Both the position numbers and the translations under genes were made by a program. A stretch of DNA of 64,000 nt. Source: Megascapheus bottae (lineage: Eukaryota; Chordata; Mammalia; Rodentia; Geomyidae). Shown in pieces: positions 39,835 to 51,427 of this stretch; position 1 is the first letter of the stretch, and each line of letters starts with the position of its first letter. The stretch is taken from the NCBI GenBank assembly GCA_024803745.1, contig JANJXV010000039.1, forward strand, positions 9,454,001 through 9,518,000, read 5' to 3'. The notes under the pieces are model-generated. The model saw only the letters and a list, made by a program, of their open reading frames with translations, ran no database searches and had not been told where the DNA came from.

Positions 39835-40055
39835 GGTAATAGGACTTGAACTCAGGTCCTGGGCACTCTCCCTTAGCTTTTTTGCTCAAGGCAGGTGCTC
39901 TACAACTTGAGCCACACCTCCATATCTGGCTTTTCATTAGTTCATTGAAGATAAGAGTTTCACAAATGTTTTGGCCCACGCTGGCTTCGAACCTTGCTCT
40001 ACAGATCACAGCCTCCAGAGTAGCTAGGATGACAGACGAGAATCTTCAGCACCCA
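39797..40055 (-). mobile_element. Reverse composite SINE with (TG)n tail
   Basis: (TG)n at 39797-39833 replaces the poly-T head. Body to about 40055. Confidence 0.8.
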
Positions 40056-40149
40056 GTTCTGACCTACCTTGTATTCATTAAAAAGATGTAAAACTCTTCC
40101 TGAGTTCAGAGCCTTTGAAGGCCAAGTATGGAGGTTAAAGAATCTCCTG

Positions 40150-40391
40150 TTGTCAAGGTGCTGGTGGCTGGCTCCTGTAATCCCTGCTACCCCAGAGACA
40201 GATATCTGAAGATCAAGGTTCAAAGCCAGCCCCGGGAGGAAAGTCTGTGAGACTAAATAACAGAAAATCAGAAATGGAGCTATGGCTGTGGCACAAAGTG
40301 GTCGAGAGCTAGTCTTGAGCAAAAGAGCTCAGGGACAGCATCCAGACTTGATTGCGTTCAAGGCCCACAACCACCAACGAGAGAGAGAGAG

Positions 40392-40446
<55 letters not shown>

Positions 40447-40447
40447 A
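40150..40447 (+). mobile_element. Composite SINE with (GAAA)n tail
   Basis: Forward copy whose tail becomes (GA)n then (GAAA)n at 40380-40447. Confidence 0.8.
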
Positions 40448-40494
40448 TCCTGTTCTCAATAGCAAAAATGTCTTTGTCTCAGAGCAGACTTAGA

Positions 40495-40710
40495 GCCTGG
40501 TACGGGTGGCTCATGCCTGCAATCCTAGCTACTCAGAAGACTGAGATCTGACATTTGAAGCCAGCTGAGAAGGAAAGTCCATGAAGCTCTTACCTCCAGT
40601 GAACCAGCAAGTAGCCAGAAGTGGTGCTCAAGTTGGTAGAGTACCAGCTTTGACTGTAAAAGCTGAGGGACAGCACCCAGGCCCTGAGTTCAAGCCCCAG
40701 TACTGACCAA
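40495..40710 (+). mobile_element. Composite SINE
   Basis: Forward copy, shortened in the B1-like half. Confidence 0.75.
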
Positions 40711-41097
40711 TGAAGATTCTTTCCCACTGGGATGACCTCTTCAAAATCAAACAGAGCCCCTAGCCCCGTGGAGGCCCTCTATGAACTTTCCTTGGGAGGA
40801 TACAGGCAGCTATGCCCATTGTGGGGTGAACCCCGCTTTCTCTTTGCCTACCTCAGTTACCAGCTGGGTCATCTGAGCATCTTGGCCATTTGCAGGCGTC
40901 TCACCTAGAAGACTTGTCATTTTCCCTGTGTTTGGACTGACTGGGCCTGGCCTTGGGTACCCCTAGAGACACTTTGGGGAGAGGGGTCCCAGGAAGGCAG
41001 GTAGAAAGAGGGCTTGTCTAAACCCCATCCCAGCTGAGGCCGCCAAAGGGCTCCGAGAGACGTACCTTCATCTTTCCTCTCTCTCCTTTTTTTTTTC
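40711..41097. other. Unique intergenic block
   Basis: About 390 bp of non-repeat sequence, about 15 kb downstream of the promoter. No gene or named motif cluster. Confidence 0.4.
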
Positions 41098-41284
41098 CTT
41101 TTAAATTTTTGGTCTGTTGTGGGGCTTGAACTGGGGGTCTGGGAGCCCCCAGTAAGACTAAGGCTCTATCACTTTGAGCTATAGCTCTACTCCTGGTTTT
41201 CAGGTGGTTCATTGGTGCTACAAGTCTCACAGACTTTCAAATGGCGATCCTTAGATCTTAGCCACTTGAGCCACCAGAATCCAG
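41098..41284 (-). mobile_element. Reverse composite SINE, shortened
   Basis: Both halves recognisable, with a deletion at the centre of the B1-like half. Confidence 0.65.
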
Positions 41285-41828
41285 CTCCTCTTTTCTTTTT
41301 AGTATCAGAAACAATTCTAGAAATGACAAACTCTCCAGCCCTGAACTTACATAGGAAGCAATCGGGTTTTACCTGCCCAGCCTCAAGAGGACAGCAGGGT
41401 ATGGGGTGGGACCAACAGGCTTCTTGTTATACCTCGCCCAACTGGGCTTGGCCCAACACAGCAAGAGAGAGAGAGAGAGAGGCTATGACTGTGGTTGTGT
41501 CTCAGGGTGGCCAGGGAGAGTGAGACTGCGTGGGTGCTGGCCTGGGGCAGGAATGAGCTCCATACACAGGAACTTAGCTCTGGCTCGGAAGGCTTAGATG
41601 GAAGAAAGATCCAGATACAGGAGGGAGCTGAAGGTTCCCCACTTCTCCCACGAGTGATTCCCCAGGTAGGCCAAGCCCTCTTCTCCTCTGCTTGAGGAGA
41701 AGAACTGAAGGAGTGTGAATCACAAGCCAGTCATCTGAGCAAAGAGGAGGTAAAAGATGATGGCGCTTAGCTCCAAATGCATCTTGAAGGATGCAAAGTT
41801 CATGTAATCATGCAGGACAGTGCTGGTC

Positions 41829-41876
<48 letters not shown>
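41285..41876. other. Unique sequence ending in (GT)n
   Basis: Non-repeat block with a short (GA)n near 41465-41481 and a (GT)n microsatellite at 41830-41876. Confidence 0.5.
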
Positions 41877-41878
<2 letters not shown>

Positions 41879-42051
41879 ACGCGCACGCACATGCACATGT
41901 CATGCTAGAAGCCATCACAGCCGAACTAGTTTTGCCATTTCCTTGAGCGACTCTACCAAGAAGCCTGCCATCCTAAGAGGGTCTCCCATCAGGACCCCCA
42001 AGTCTCAGAGGCACCAAGTAGCTCAAGGACCTCATCTTGTTATGACCAGGC
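41877..42051. other. Unique intergenic sequence
   Basis: Short non-repeat stretch with no supported feature. Confidence 0.35.
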
Positions 42052-42279
42052 TGGAAGCTGGGTGCTGATGGTCCACGCCTGTCATCCTAGCTACTCAGGA
42101 GGCTGAGATCGGAGGGTCACGACACAAAGTCAGGCCTGGCAGGAAAGGCTGAGGGATTTTTATCTCCAATGAACCACCAGAAAACTAGAAATGGGACTAT
42201 GGCTCAAAGTGAGAGAGCACTAGCCTTGAGCAAAAGAGCTCAGGGACAGCACCCAGATTCAGAGTTCAAGTCTCAGGAC

Positions 42280-42320
<41 letters not shown>
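42052..42320 (+). mobile_element. Composite SINE with (AC)n tail
   Basis: Forward copy. Microsatellite at 42283-42320 starts right after 'aggacggac'. Confidence 0.85.
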
Positions 42321-42324
<4 letters not shown>

Positions 42325-42539
42325 AAATATATAAAAAGTTATGGGCTGGGTGAAGGGTACAATAAAACCAGCTGCTGGGTTTCTGGTCTTGCCATCATCC
42401 AGTACAGCGATTAATTATGAACATTACCAAATTCCCCCCAGGGGAGTGAAATGTTTGTGCTTTTCTAATTCTTTTAAGATTAGCGTCATCCCAATATTGG
42501 TAAATATCGACCCAAACGCCACTCAACATTCCTTTTTTG
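42321..42539. other. Unique intergenic sequence
   Basis: AT-balanced non-repeat stretch. Nothing further supported. Confidence 0.35.
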
Positions 42540-42850
42540 GGGGGGATTGGGGGACGGAGGGATCATGGGACTTGAACTCTGGGCCTGGGCATTGTCCCTG
42601 AACTCTTCAAGACTACTCAAGACTACTGTCCTATGCCTGGAGCCTCAGCCCCACTTACCATTTTCTAGTGGTGAATTGGAGATAAGTCTCATGTTCTGAA
42701 CTCAGGACCTATATTCAGAGATTTCTGAGATTTCTCAAGACAAGCACCCTACCACTTGAGAACTATTTCTGCCTTTTCTGTGTGTGTGGTACTGAGGAAT
42801 CAAACCCAGGTCTTCCTGTGTGCTAGGCAAGCACTCTACCTCTAGGCCCA
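42540..42850 (-). mobile_element. Reverse composite SINE piece and ID-type SINE
   Basis: The composite right half is at 42540-42694. A shortened reverse ID-type copy at 42695-42850 ends 'ctctaggccca'. Confidence 0.65.
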
Positions 42851-42867
42851 AGTTTAAAATTTTTGTC

Positions 42868-42927
<60 letters not shown>

Positions 42928-43135
42928 CAGGACTTGAATCAGAGTCTAGGCGCTGTCCCTTCATTTTTTCATTCAACACGGATGCTCTACCACTTAGACC
43001 GTACACATCTCCACTTTTGGCTTTTTAGGGGTTAGTTTGGAGATAAGAGCCTCGTGGACTTTCCTGCTCAGATTGGCTTGGAATGGTGACCCTCAAATCT
43101 CAGCCTCCTGCGTAGCTAGGCGGACAGACATCATT
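42868..43135 (-). mobile_element. Reverse composite SINE with long (GT)n tail
   Basis: (GT)n at 42868-42925, among the longest dinucleotide runs in the window, then the SINE body. Confidence 0.8.
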
Positions 43136-43905
43136 GAGGACAGCTTGAGAATTCAAGAATTGGAATGGCACATTCAAGTCATTGTAGGGCTACATCTTCC
43201 ATCACAGGCTGAATGATGGAATATCCATTGACCACCCCAAGAGACAAATCCTGAGGACCGAAATCCGGAGGGCCTGGTAGCCCCGTAGCACAATGCCATG
43301 AAAGGAAGGGCTGCTGGAGGCTAAGGAATCTGGCACATTTTACCTAAGGGCTTGGGGCAGAACCAGGCCCTCTATGAGACTTCAGAAATTCCTTACAGTG
43401 CTGAGGCCCCAGGGTTGGGCCCCCGTCCCCACCCGCGGGGGCGTGTGAGTCTCCACGGGTGCCCCCTGACACACACCTGCTGTGTGACGTACCACAGGTT
43501 TGGCAGCTTCTCTGAGCATATTTGAGAGGTGTGCTGGGATTTCCAGAGGCAAGATGAGGCCGGGTGTTCCTCTGAAACATGAGTAACTGCAAGAACCTGA
43601 TCCTGGGCCGAGTCACAAGATGAAGAAAAGGACTAGGCCACCTGGCCACCAAGAGGAGGAGATGAGTCAGACACAAACAAGCCATCTGCCAGCCAGATCA
43701 TTCACCACCCAAGGGAGCCAAGGGTTGGGAGCTAGAGGGCTGGAGGACCCAGGGTTGGGTAATTCCTTGCCAGATCCTGAATGGTCGCCTGGCAGGTCTG
43801 GGGTCATGTAGTTCTGAAGATCCTGGTGATTCTAGGCCTCTGGGGAGTGGGGGTGAGGGGAAGGCTTGAGTATGATGCCATGGCACGATGCAGGCATCGC
43901 CAAGC
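43136..43905. other. Unique intergenic block
   Basis: About 770 bp without SINEs, 17-18 kb downstream of the promoter. No exon with convincing splice sites or domain was found. Confidence 0.45.
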
Positions 43906-44206
43906 TTTTTCTTTGGGTTCCAGTACTTGACCTTGAGGAGCTTGACCTTGAGGGCCTGGTTGCTGTCCTTGAACTTTTTAGGCTGGAGCTCTACCATTTG
44001 AGCCACTTCTGCCATTTCTGCCTGGTTTCTCTTTTTATTTTTTGACAATCCTCAGGCTTGAACTCAGGGCCTAGGCACTGTCCCTGAGCTTCTCAAGGCT
44101 AGCACTCTCCCACTAGAGCCACAGCACCACTTCCACCTTTTTTCTGTGTATGGGCTACCAAGGAATGGATCCCAGGGATTCAAGCATGCTAGGCCACACT
44201 CCCGGG
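43906..44206 (-). mobile_element. Reverse composite right half plus ID-type SINE
   Basis: A diverged right half (43906-44035) is followed by a reverse ID-type copy (44036-44206) lacking part of the ID A-box end. Confidence 0.65.
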
Positions 44207-44344
44207 CCTTCTGCCTCATTTCTTCTTTCGGATTTCTCCCTTCACTCACATCAGTGTGTTTCACTGGTCATTTAGTGATGTCACATGACTTGACTTCGGT
44301 ATCTTCCAGTGATTAGGCCCAGAACTCACAAGAGGGATGGGAGA

Positions 44345-44540
44345 GGCTGGGAGTTTGGCCTAGTGGTAGAGTGCTTGCCTAGCATGCATGAAAACTGGGG
44401 TTCTATTCCTCGGTACCACATGCATAGAAAAAGCCAGAAGTGGTGCTGCAGCTCAAATGGTAGAGTTCTAGCCTTGAGAAAGCCCAAGGACAGTGCTCAG
44501 GCGCTGAGTTCAAGACCCAGGACTGGCAAAATAAAAAAAA
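44345..44540 (+). mobile_element. ID-type dimeric SINE
   Basis: Forward copy, near consensus apart from a B box changed to 'ggggttctattcc'. Confidence 0.85.
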
Positions 44541-44605
44541 AGAGGGCTGGGAGCCAATGTAAAACCTTGGAAGACATCTTGGAGTGCTCAATGAGGAAGA
44601 CAAGG

Positions 44606-44772
44606 TGTTGGAGGCATGGTTCAGTTTGTAAGGCGCCAGCCAATGAGAAAAGGCATCAGGTACCAACTTTGAGTTCCAGTCTTGTGCAAGAAAGAGAAGA
44701 AGAAGAAGAAGAGGAAGAGGAAGAAGAAGAGGAAGGAGGAGGAGGAAGAGGAGGAGGAGGAGGAGGAGGAGG
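44606..44772 (+). mobile_element. Second tRNA-like SINE family with (GAA/GGA)n tail
   Basis: 'gttggaggcatggttcag' matches the start of the element at 36219. It ends in a purine-rich tail that has become (GAA)n/(GGA)n at 44691-44772. Confidence 0.6.
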
Positions 44773-45032
44773 TGTTGGGCAGGCTGCTTTCACTCTCTGG
44801 CTCATCTTGTTTTCACATGGCCTTTACTACATATTGCTTGGTATTATACAATCAGATGGCCCTTGGCCAAGAGTAGCCTGAATCCAAAATCTCCCACTAA
44901 TATTTCCGAGCTCTACGTTGTATGAAACATGAGGTTACAGGAGTCATTAACTAACTCAGTATGTTCCTTAAGGCTGGCCTGTCTGTCTGTCTGCCTGCCT
45001 GCCTTCCTTCCTCCTGTCCCCCCTCTCTCTTT
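44773..45032. other. Unique intergenic sequence
   Basis: Short stretch ending in (TCTG/CCTG)n near 44980-45012. Confidence 0.4.
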
Positions 45033-45262
45033 TTGTTGGCTGTGAGGCCTGAACTGAGGGACTGAGTGCTGTCCCTGAGCCCTTTTGCCCAAGGCTAGCA
45101 CTCTACCACTTTGAACTATAACTAGACCTCCCATTTTCTGATGGTTCATTGGAGATAAGAGTCTCAGAGGCTTTTCTGCCCAGGCTGGCTTTGAACTATG
45201 TTCCTCAAATCTCAGCCTCCTGAGTAGCTTAGAATTACAGGCGTGAGCCACCAATGCTAAGT
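45033..45262 (-). mobile_element. Reverse composite SINE
   Basis: Both halves present and well preserved. Confidence 0.8.
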
Positions 45263-45384
45263 GGCAGACTTGGAATTTCTTTCTTGGTTCTGGAAAATTC
45301 CTACTCATTAGTCTTAAAACTATCACACATCTATTCCATTTTATCTTTCTTCCATTTAATCTTTCCTTTACATCATGGATTTAC

Positions 45385-45785
45385 CAAGCCAGGCTCTGGT
45401 ATTTCACACCTGTTGTCCTCGCTACTCAGGGGGCTGAGATCTGAAGATCACAGTTAAAAGTGAACTTGAGGGCCCGGGAGTTAGGTCTAGTGGTAGAGTG
45501 CTTCCCTAGCAAGCATGAAGGTCTGGGTTCAAGTCCCCAGTACTCCATACATAGAAAAAAGCTGGAAATGGTGCTATGGCTCAAGTGGTAGAGCTCTAGC
45601 CTTGCGAAAGTCCAAGGACAGTGCTCAGGCCCTGAGTTCAAGCCCCAGGACTGGCAAAAAAAAAATGAATTTAAGTCCATGAGACTTTTATCTCTCATTA
45701 GTCACAGAAAATGCTGGAAATGGTATCTCCAGCTCACTATTCCTTGAGCAAACAAACTCAGAGATAGTGCTCGGACCCTGAGGGG
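45385..45785 (+). mobile_element. Composite SINE split by an ID-type SINE
   Basis: The outer copy lies at 45385-45469 and about 45666-45785. The inner forward ID-type copy is at 45470-45665. 'gtgaacttgag' and 'atgaatttaag' look like a diverged TSD. Confidence 0.75.
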
Positions 45786-46320
45786 ACTCACAGAGAGGGG
45801 GGGGGGTGAGGGAAGACGAGGAAGGGGAGGGAGAAAAGGGAAGGGAGGAGAGGGGAGGAGAGGAGAGGAGAGCTTTAGATTTAATACAAAGGGACTACTT
45901 TCCAATAGAGAGTATTTTCATTTGTCCCAGTGAGACATCTGGGAATATTGCTAGTCCAGAACCACTTGAATCAAAATTTCAGGTCCCTTAGCCCACCAAT
46001 AAAGTGAGAATGTAGATTTTTAATATCATTTCTGCTTCACCCTTGCACAGGAATGAGTATCTATTATATGGCTCACCTTGGGTGAACCCTAAGGTTCAGA
46101 GTTCTCCCTCTTTCTTTTTCTCTCTTACCATGATGTTATCAAAATAAAACTAAAACTTATTAGGAACAGAAAATGCCTCTGGAGGAACAGTGTTTCTCCT
46201 CTTGCTTATACCTGATTGAATTCTTCCTCGTCCCCCTGCCCCCTCCCCCCACCTCAGATCTGGGTAGGAAACAAGGCCCCTTCAGGACCTTAAATGTATT
46301 TCTTAGCAATATACCCAACA
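45786..46320. other. GA-rich tract, then unique sequence
   Basis: 45795-45872 is GA-rich. 45880-46320 is non-repeat, AT-rich sequence about 20 kb downstream of the promoter. No specific feature called. Confidence 0.4.
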
Positions 46321-46501
46321 AGGTATTGGTGGTTCACATCTGTAATCCTAGCCACTCAGGAAGCTGAGATCTGAGTCAATCCAGGCAGGGCTCTAAGACT
46401 CTCATGGCCAGTTATTCACCCAAAAGCTAGAAATTGAGGTATGGCTCAAGTGGTAAAGCATCAGCCTTGAGGGACAGAATCCAGGCCCAGGGTTCAGGCC
46501 A

Positions 46502-46545
<44 letters not shown>
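46321..46545 (+). mobile_element. Composite SINE with (CA)n tail
   Basis: Forward copy with a short B1-like half. (CA)n at 46502-46545. Confidence 0.75.
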
Positions 46546-46547
<2 letters not shown>

Positions 46548-46875
46548 CCTTTTTTAGCCATTAAAGAAGCTATCCTGTCAGTACTAGAAAATGGGTGCCT
46601 TTACTTCCTTCTATCGCTGAACAGGTATCTGTGAAAGGCCTACTATGTGCTCTTGGCACATGCTGGGAGCACCACAGCAAAAGAGACAGAATGAGTTCTT
46701 TGTTGAGCTCCTGGTCTGTGCTTGGAGACAGAAAATAAACAAGAGTTGCACAACTGATCAGCTAATTACAGGAGTGACATATTGTGAAGAAAGGAGACCG
46801 AGGTGGTAAGAGTGTGTGACTGGTATCTGTACCTGCTTTATGCATTAGATACATAATCTCTTGGAGTAAGATTAG
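46546..46875. other. Unique sequence including an ancient-repeat-like segment
   Basis: 46625-46745 ('cctactatgtgctcttggca' to 'cagaaaataaacaag') resembles a common ancient mammalian interspersed repeat. The family cannot be named from sight. Confidence 0.4.
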
Positions 46876-46879
46876 TAAG

Positions 46880-46968
46880 AACCAAGTGGTAGAGCACTAG
46901 CTAGCTTTGAGCAAAAAAGCTTACAGATTGCCCATGCTCTGAGTTTAAGCTCTAGGACTAGCAAAAAT
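46880..46968 (+). mobile_element. Free-standing right module
   Basis: Right tRNA-like half without a left half, diverged. Confidence 0.55.
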
Positions 46969-46984
46969 AAAATGGCATCTAAAG

Positions 46985-47215
46985 CTGGACATCGGTGGCT
47001 AATACCTATAATCCTGCTCATTCAGAAGGCTGAGATCTGAAGATTGTGGTTCAAAGCCAGCCCACACAGGGATGTCTGTGAGACTCTTATCTCCATTGAG
47101 CCACTCAAAAACTGAAAGTGGCACTGTTGCTCAAGTGGTAGAGTGCTAGCCTGAAGCAAATGGGCTCAGGGACAGTGCCCAGATTCTGAGTTCAGGCCCC
47201 ACAGCCCACAAAACA
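46985..47215 (+). mobile_element. Composite SINE
   Basis: Forward copy with both halves and a short A-rich tail. Confidence 0.8.
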
Positions 47216-47411
47216 AAAGAAACATCTAAGAGAAAGATGTCCATCTGGGCAACATACATTAATGTTAAGTCTGATTTCTGCCAGGTCCAATGTCACCCAG
47301 AGTTCTAAAAGGGGTCTCTTCACTTTGCCTACATTGTACCCCATTTCTCCTTTCCTTTTCTTTCCTATTTTGCTCCCCAGATTGCCTCAGTTGAACTTTT
47401 CTTTTTTTTTA

Positions 47412-47860
47412 TTTTTGGTGTCAACACTGACCTTGAACTCAGGGCCTGGACATTGCCCCTTCATTGGTTTTTGTTTTTGTTTTTATCTGCTAAAGGTTAG
47501 CCTTCTACCACTTGAGCCACACATCCATTTCTGGCTTTTTTTTTCTTTTTTTTTTGCCAGTCCTGGGCTTGAGCTCAGGGCCTGAGCACTGTCCTTGGAC
47601 TTTCTCAAGGCTAGAGCTCTACCACTTGAGCCTCAGCACCACTTCTGGCTTTTTTCCATGTATGTGGTACCGAGAAATTGAACCTGGGTCTTCGTGCATG
47701 CTAGGCAACCACTCTACCCCTAGGCCAAACTCCCGGCCCCTGGCTTTTTCTTTTAATTAGAGATAAGAATCTCATGGATTTTTCTTACCCAGGCTGGCTT
47801 TGAACCGTGATCTTCAGATCTCAGCCTCCTGAGTAGTTAGGATTACAGGTGTCAGTCAAA
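47412..47860 (-). mobile_element. Reverse composite SINE split by an ID-type SINE
   Basis: The outer copy lies at 47412-47540 and about 47741-47860. 'ctggcttttt' occurs at both edges of the insertion. Confidence 0.8.
47541..47740 (-). mobile_element. ID-type dimeric SINE, nested
   Basis: Reverse copy near consensus with a poly-T head. Confidence 0.88.
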
Positions 47861-47984
47861 TTCTCTCAACCTTCCAGATATTTTTTTGAGGGTGGGTCAA
47901 GGTATCTGTTGAACACTCAGGGCATGTAGATGTGAATTCTATGTGGTGAGCTGTGCCGAGAAGATGATTTTACTCTCAGTCTTC

Positions 47985-48085
47985 TACCAGATGAGAGTTT
48001 CATAGACTTTCCTGGCCTGGCTGGCTTTGAACCCTGATCCTCCCGGTCTGAGTCTCTAGGATGATAGGCATGGGCCACTTAGAAG
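47985..48085 (-). mobile_element. B1-like left-half fragment
   Basis: Reverse fragment of the left half only ('gactttcctggcctggctgg'). Confidence 0.65.
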
Positions 48086-48883
48086 CCCCAGTTCTGCCTA
48101 GATTAGGACGTGAGGTCACAGGGGAGAGGGGAGAGGCCAGGGGAGATGAGAATAAATCCCACAATTTGTTGTCTTGTTCAGAAAAGGAGGCAAAAACAGA
48201 GGCCTGGCCCAGCAGAGCAGAGAATCTAGAAGATAATTTCCCCTGCATGTCCTATGCCCCAAGATCTAAAATAGTCAGTCCCCTCAGCCCAGAGGAGGAA
48301 AAAAACAACACATTTTATGACTGTCTGACTCATTTCTCACAAAGCTAGGTTCAGCCGCTCCACTCCCCACTCTCAACATTTACAACTTTGGTTTTGAATA
48401 ATAATAATAATAAATAATAATAATACATGGTGAAGATTGCAGGATGACTTTTAGACTAAATTGTTCCCTTCCTCACCCTCGTCCTAAACCCCCCTTCACC
48501 TAATTTTTCCAAATGTTGGCTTCTTGGGCCACTTGAAGACGTGATCCAAGTGGGTGGAAGATGATTCTAGAGTCTCTGGGTGATATGGCTGCAGGAAAGG
48601 GAGGAGATGGGTTGAGATGGGATAGAAGAGGGGGTGGGACCCATATATACCCCGAAAAGATATCATCACCTACTGGCAGATTCTCTAGGGGGCTTCAGAG
48701 ACATAGATAAACTTCAGGCTAAGCTTTTTTTTTTTTTTCCTTTTCTTTTCTATCTAACACCCAGGTCAATAAGAACATTCTAGTAGCCTCATCACTAAGC
48801 CAGAATGTACCTCCAGCCCTTGCTTCTATGGAGCCTGGCAATTCATTGATCCTGAGAATACATCTGGGCGGTGTGTGTAGGCA
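48086..48883. other. Unique intergenic block
   Basis: About 800 bp with no SINE, including (ATA)n at 48399-48425, 22-23 kb downstream of the promoter. No gene supported. Confidence 0.45.
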
Positions 48884-49122
48884 TGTGTGGTTGGTTCTGG
48901 ATCTAGAACTCAGGGCCTGGGCACTTGTTTTTGTTTTTGCTCAAGACTGGCATTCTACCACTTGAGCCACAGTTCTCTACTTTTGACTTTTTTTTTTTTT
49001 TTTGCTAGTTAATTAAGAGTGGCATAGATTTCACCTACCCAGGCTGGCTTCAGACCTCAGTCCTCAGAATCCCCGGGTCTCAGTCTCCTGAGTAGCTAGG
49101 ATTACAGAGATGAGCCCCTCTC
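48884..49122 (-). mobile_element. Reverse composite SINE
   Basis: Both halves present, with an internal poly-T run at 48988-49004. Confidence 0.75.
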
Positions 49123-49377
49123 ACCAGACTCATCCGGCTTTTGATTCCCCCTCATTTACAACCTAAGACTCCGCCTTCTAGTTCTTCCTGCCTCACCCAC
49201 TTTTTCTTTTTCCTCAGCTTGTCTCAGGACTCCAGCCTGAGCGATAGATTCATTTGCACTGAGGAAGCAGCACCAGAGCTGAGAGGAGGCTCAATCTTAG
49301 ATGAGGGGACACCTCCCAACTCCCTCTGACCTCATCCCCAGGCAGCCCAAGCAGGGGAGAGTCAAGAAGGAAGCCCG
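49123..49377. other. Unique intergenic sequence
   Basis: Non-repeat stretch containing ETS-type 'aggaag' at 49261-49266. No further support. Confidence 0.35.
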
Positions 49378-49612
49378 GCTGGGCACCCATGGCTCACGCC
49401 TGTCATCCTAGCTACTCAGGCTGACAGCTGAGGATCTTAGTTCAAAACCACCCAGGGAAATCCGTGGGACTCTTATCTCCAGTGAAGCACCAGAAAACTG
49501 GAAGTGAAGCCATAGCTCAAAGTGGTAGAGTGCTAGCCTTGAGCAAAAGGGCTCAGAGACAATGCCCAGGCCCTGAGTTCAGGCCCCACAACTGACTGAA
49601 AAAAAAAAAAAA
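49378..49612 (+). mobile_element. Composite SINE
   Basis: Forward copy with an A-rich tail. Confidence 0.8.
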
Positions 49613-49695
49613 AAGACTGTACTCACTCACTATCTTATATAACTATAACCCCTCAGTGCATCACCTTTAAAAATAAGAATTAAACAAAAAGAAGA
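49613..49695 (+). mobile_element. LINE-1 3' terminus
   Basis: 'ataacccctcagtgcatcac' then 'ctttaaaaataagaatt' and an A-rich tail match the end of the L1 pieces at 22047 and 24646. Confidence 0.65.
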
Positions 49696-49727
49696 AAGCC
49701 AGGGGTCAGACATCAGTTCTGCTGGGA

Positions 49728-49743
49728 AGGGTGTGTGTGTGTG

Positions 49744-49778
<35 letters not shown>

Positions 49779-49782
49779 GTGT
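49728..49782. repeat. (GT)n(TCTG)n simple repeat
   Basis: GT run continuing into a (CTGT)n run. Confidence 0.9.
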
Positions 49783-50327
49783 ATTAGGGTCCCCCCTGCT
49801 TGGTTAAGCCATAGGAATCCAGGGGAAGAGCCAGAGCTCACCCGGATTTCCTTAGCCTCAAGAAAATGACTCAGCTGAATTGAGGAAGATTTCTGTTTTA
49901 GCAGAGTTTTATTATTTTCTTTTTCCACTATGGTAAGAGCTTTTCACCCACGGACTCCTGAGGATCATGTACCCCAGAGAAGGGTTCGGGTTGGGGAGTT
50001 TCAGTTTGAATAATCAAGACCGATTCTCAATCATTATTTTGAAGAAGCAGGTGGCTAGGTCTTGGACAGACAACACAGGTGTGTATATGAGTATTTTGTG
50101 TGTGCTTGTGTGTGTGTGTGTGTGTAAACGAAGTATACTTTTGTACCTTGAGGACCCTTGCACCCAGAAGGGAGCGTGTGAAGGGTGGTAGTTCTGGCCA
50201 GGTGTGCAGAAATGAGATGTGATCTCGATACTCAGGCTATCCTACACAGCTTCAGTGGCTCGCAGCTGTGTGTCAGGCCCCAGGCTGGACACTTATTCTC
50301 TCCCAGACATCAGCTGAAGCTCTCCTC
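49783..50327. other. Unique intergenic block
   Basis: Non-repeat sequence with a short (GT)n at 50097-50126. No gene supported. Confidence 0.4.
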
Positions 50328-50480
50328 CCACTTTGACCCACAGCGCCACTTCCGGTTTTCAGGTGGTTGGTTGGAGATAAGAATCTCCCAGGCTTTCCTG
50401 CCCTGGCTGGCATCACACCGTGATCCTCAGATCTCAGCCTCCTGAGTAGCTAGGATGACAGGCGTGAGCCACTGTGCCCA
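50328..50480 (-). mobile_element. Reverse composite SINE, right half truncated
   Basis: Only the inner part of the right half and the whole B1-like half remain. Confidence 0.75.
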
Positions 50481-51007
50481 GCTTGTTTTCCTTTTCACTC
50501 TAAAGCAGGCTCTTCCCATTGCTTTAGACATCCAGGGGGTTGGTAAGATTCGGGGTACACCTGCTGAAGCTCTCTGTCTTTGGCTCCACCTGCCTGCAGT
50601 TCTAATCCAGGGTCTGTTTTCCCCAAATTAAAGCCACGAGGATAGAGCAGAGGCCTGGAGCAGCCCTCAAAGGATTTTGGAGGATTCCACTGGACCTGGT
50701 CAGCCAGCAGGCCTTCCATCACTGGGCCCAGGGGCAAGAGGCTTTTGCTTGAGGCCAGGCATGTGTCCTGGCTCTAATTTGTTGGCCAGTATCTGGGGAA
50801 GAGCAGCAGCCACACAGGCTGGGCGAGGAGGCCAAGTCAGCAACCCTCTGGGGTGTGGGCAGCTCCAAAGCCAAGAGCGGGTTGACTGTAGCCAGAGGAA
50901 GCAGGGCAGGGGGCAGCGTGCAAAGATGAGAGCCAGGGCCAATAGCTGATGAAAAGGCCTGGACACTGAGTCTGCCCTGGGTTGCCCCCTCAGAGAGGTA
51001 AAAGATC
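50481..51007. other. Unique intergenic block
   Basis: About 530 bp without repeats, 25 kb downstream of the promoter. GC-balanced; no motif cluster called. Confidence 0.45.
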
Positions 51008-51328
51008 AAGCCAAGTGCCAGTGGCTCATGTCTGTCATCCTAGCTACTCAGGAGGCTGAGATCTGAGGATGGAGATTCAAAGCCAGCTCAGTCAGGAAAG
51101 TCCATGAAGCTCTTATTTCCAATTCACCACCAGAAATCCAGAAGTGGAGCTGTGGCTCGAAGTGGTAGAGCACTAGCCTTCAGCACAAAAGCTCAGGCAA
51201 AGCGCCCAGGCCCTGAGTTCAAGTCCCACAATGGAAGAAGAAGGAGGAAGAAGAGGAGGAGGTGGAGGATGGAGAAAGAGGAGGAACAGGAAGAGGAGGT
51301 GGAGGTGGAAGAGGAGGAGGTGGAAGAG

Positions 51329-51363
<35 letters not shown>

Positions 51364-51375
51364 GGAGGAGGAAAA
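51008..51375 (+). mobile_element. Composite SINE with 140-bp polypurine tail
   Basis: The forward copy ends at about 51230 and runs into (GAA/GAG/GGT)n at 51235-51375, nearly all purine on the + strand. The Glu- and Ser-rich ORFs are artefacts of this tail. Confidence 0.85.
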
Positions 51376-51427
51376 AAGATCGATGGGGGAATACAGAACC
51401 AAATTAAAAAATAAAAATGAATCATAG

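Noticed and set aside
40380..40447. CRISPR-like regular repeat
   Set aside because: Simple tetranucleotide microsatellite in a mammalian genome, with no spacers.
43450..43470. CTCF-like 'gtgccccctgaca'
   Set aside because: It mismatches the consensus at the bases flanking the core, so it is weaker than the two motifs reported.
44309..44881. 190-residue ORF on the + strand
   Set aside because: Made of an ID-type SINE, a second SINE and a (GAA)n tail.
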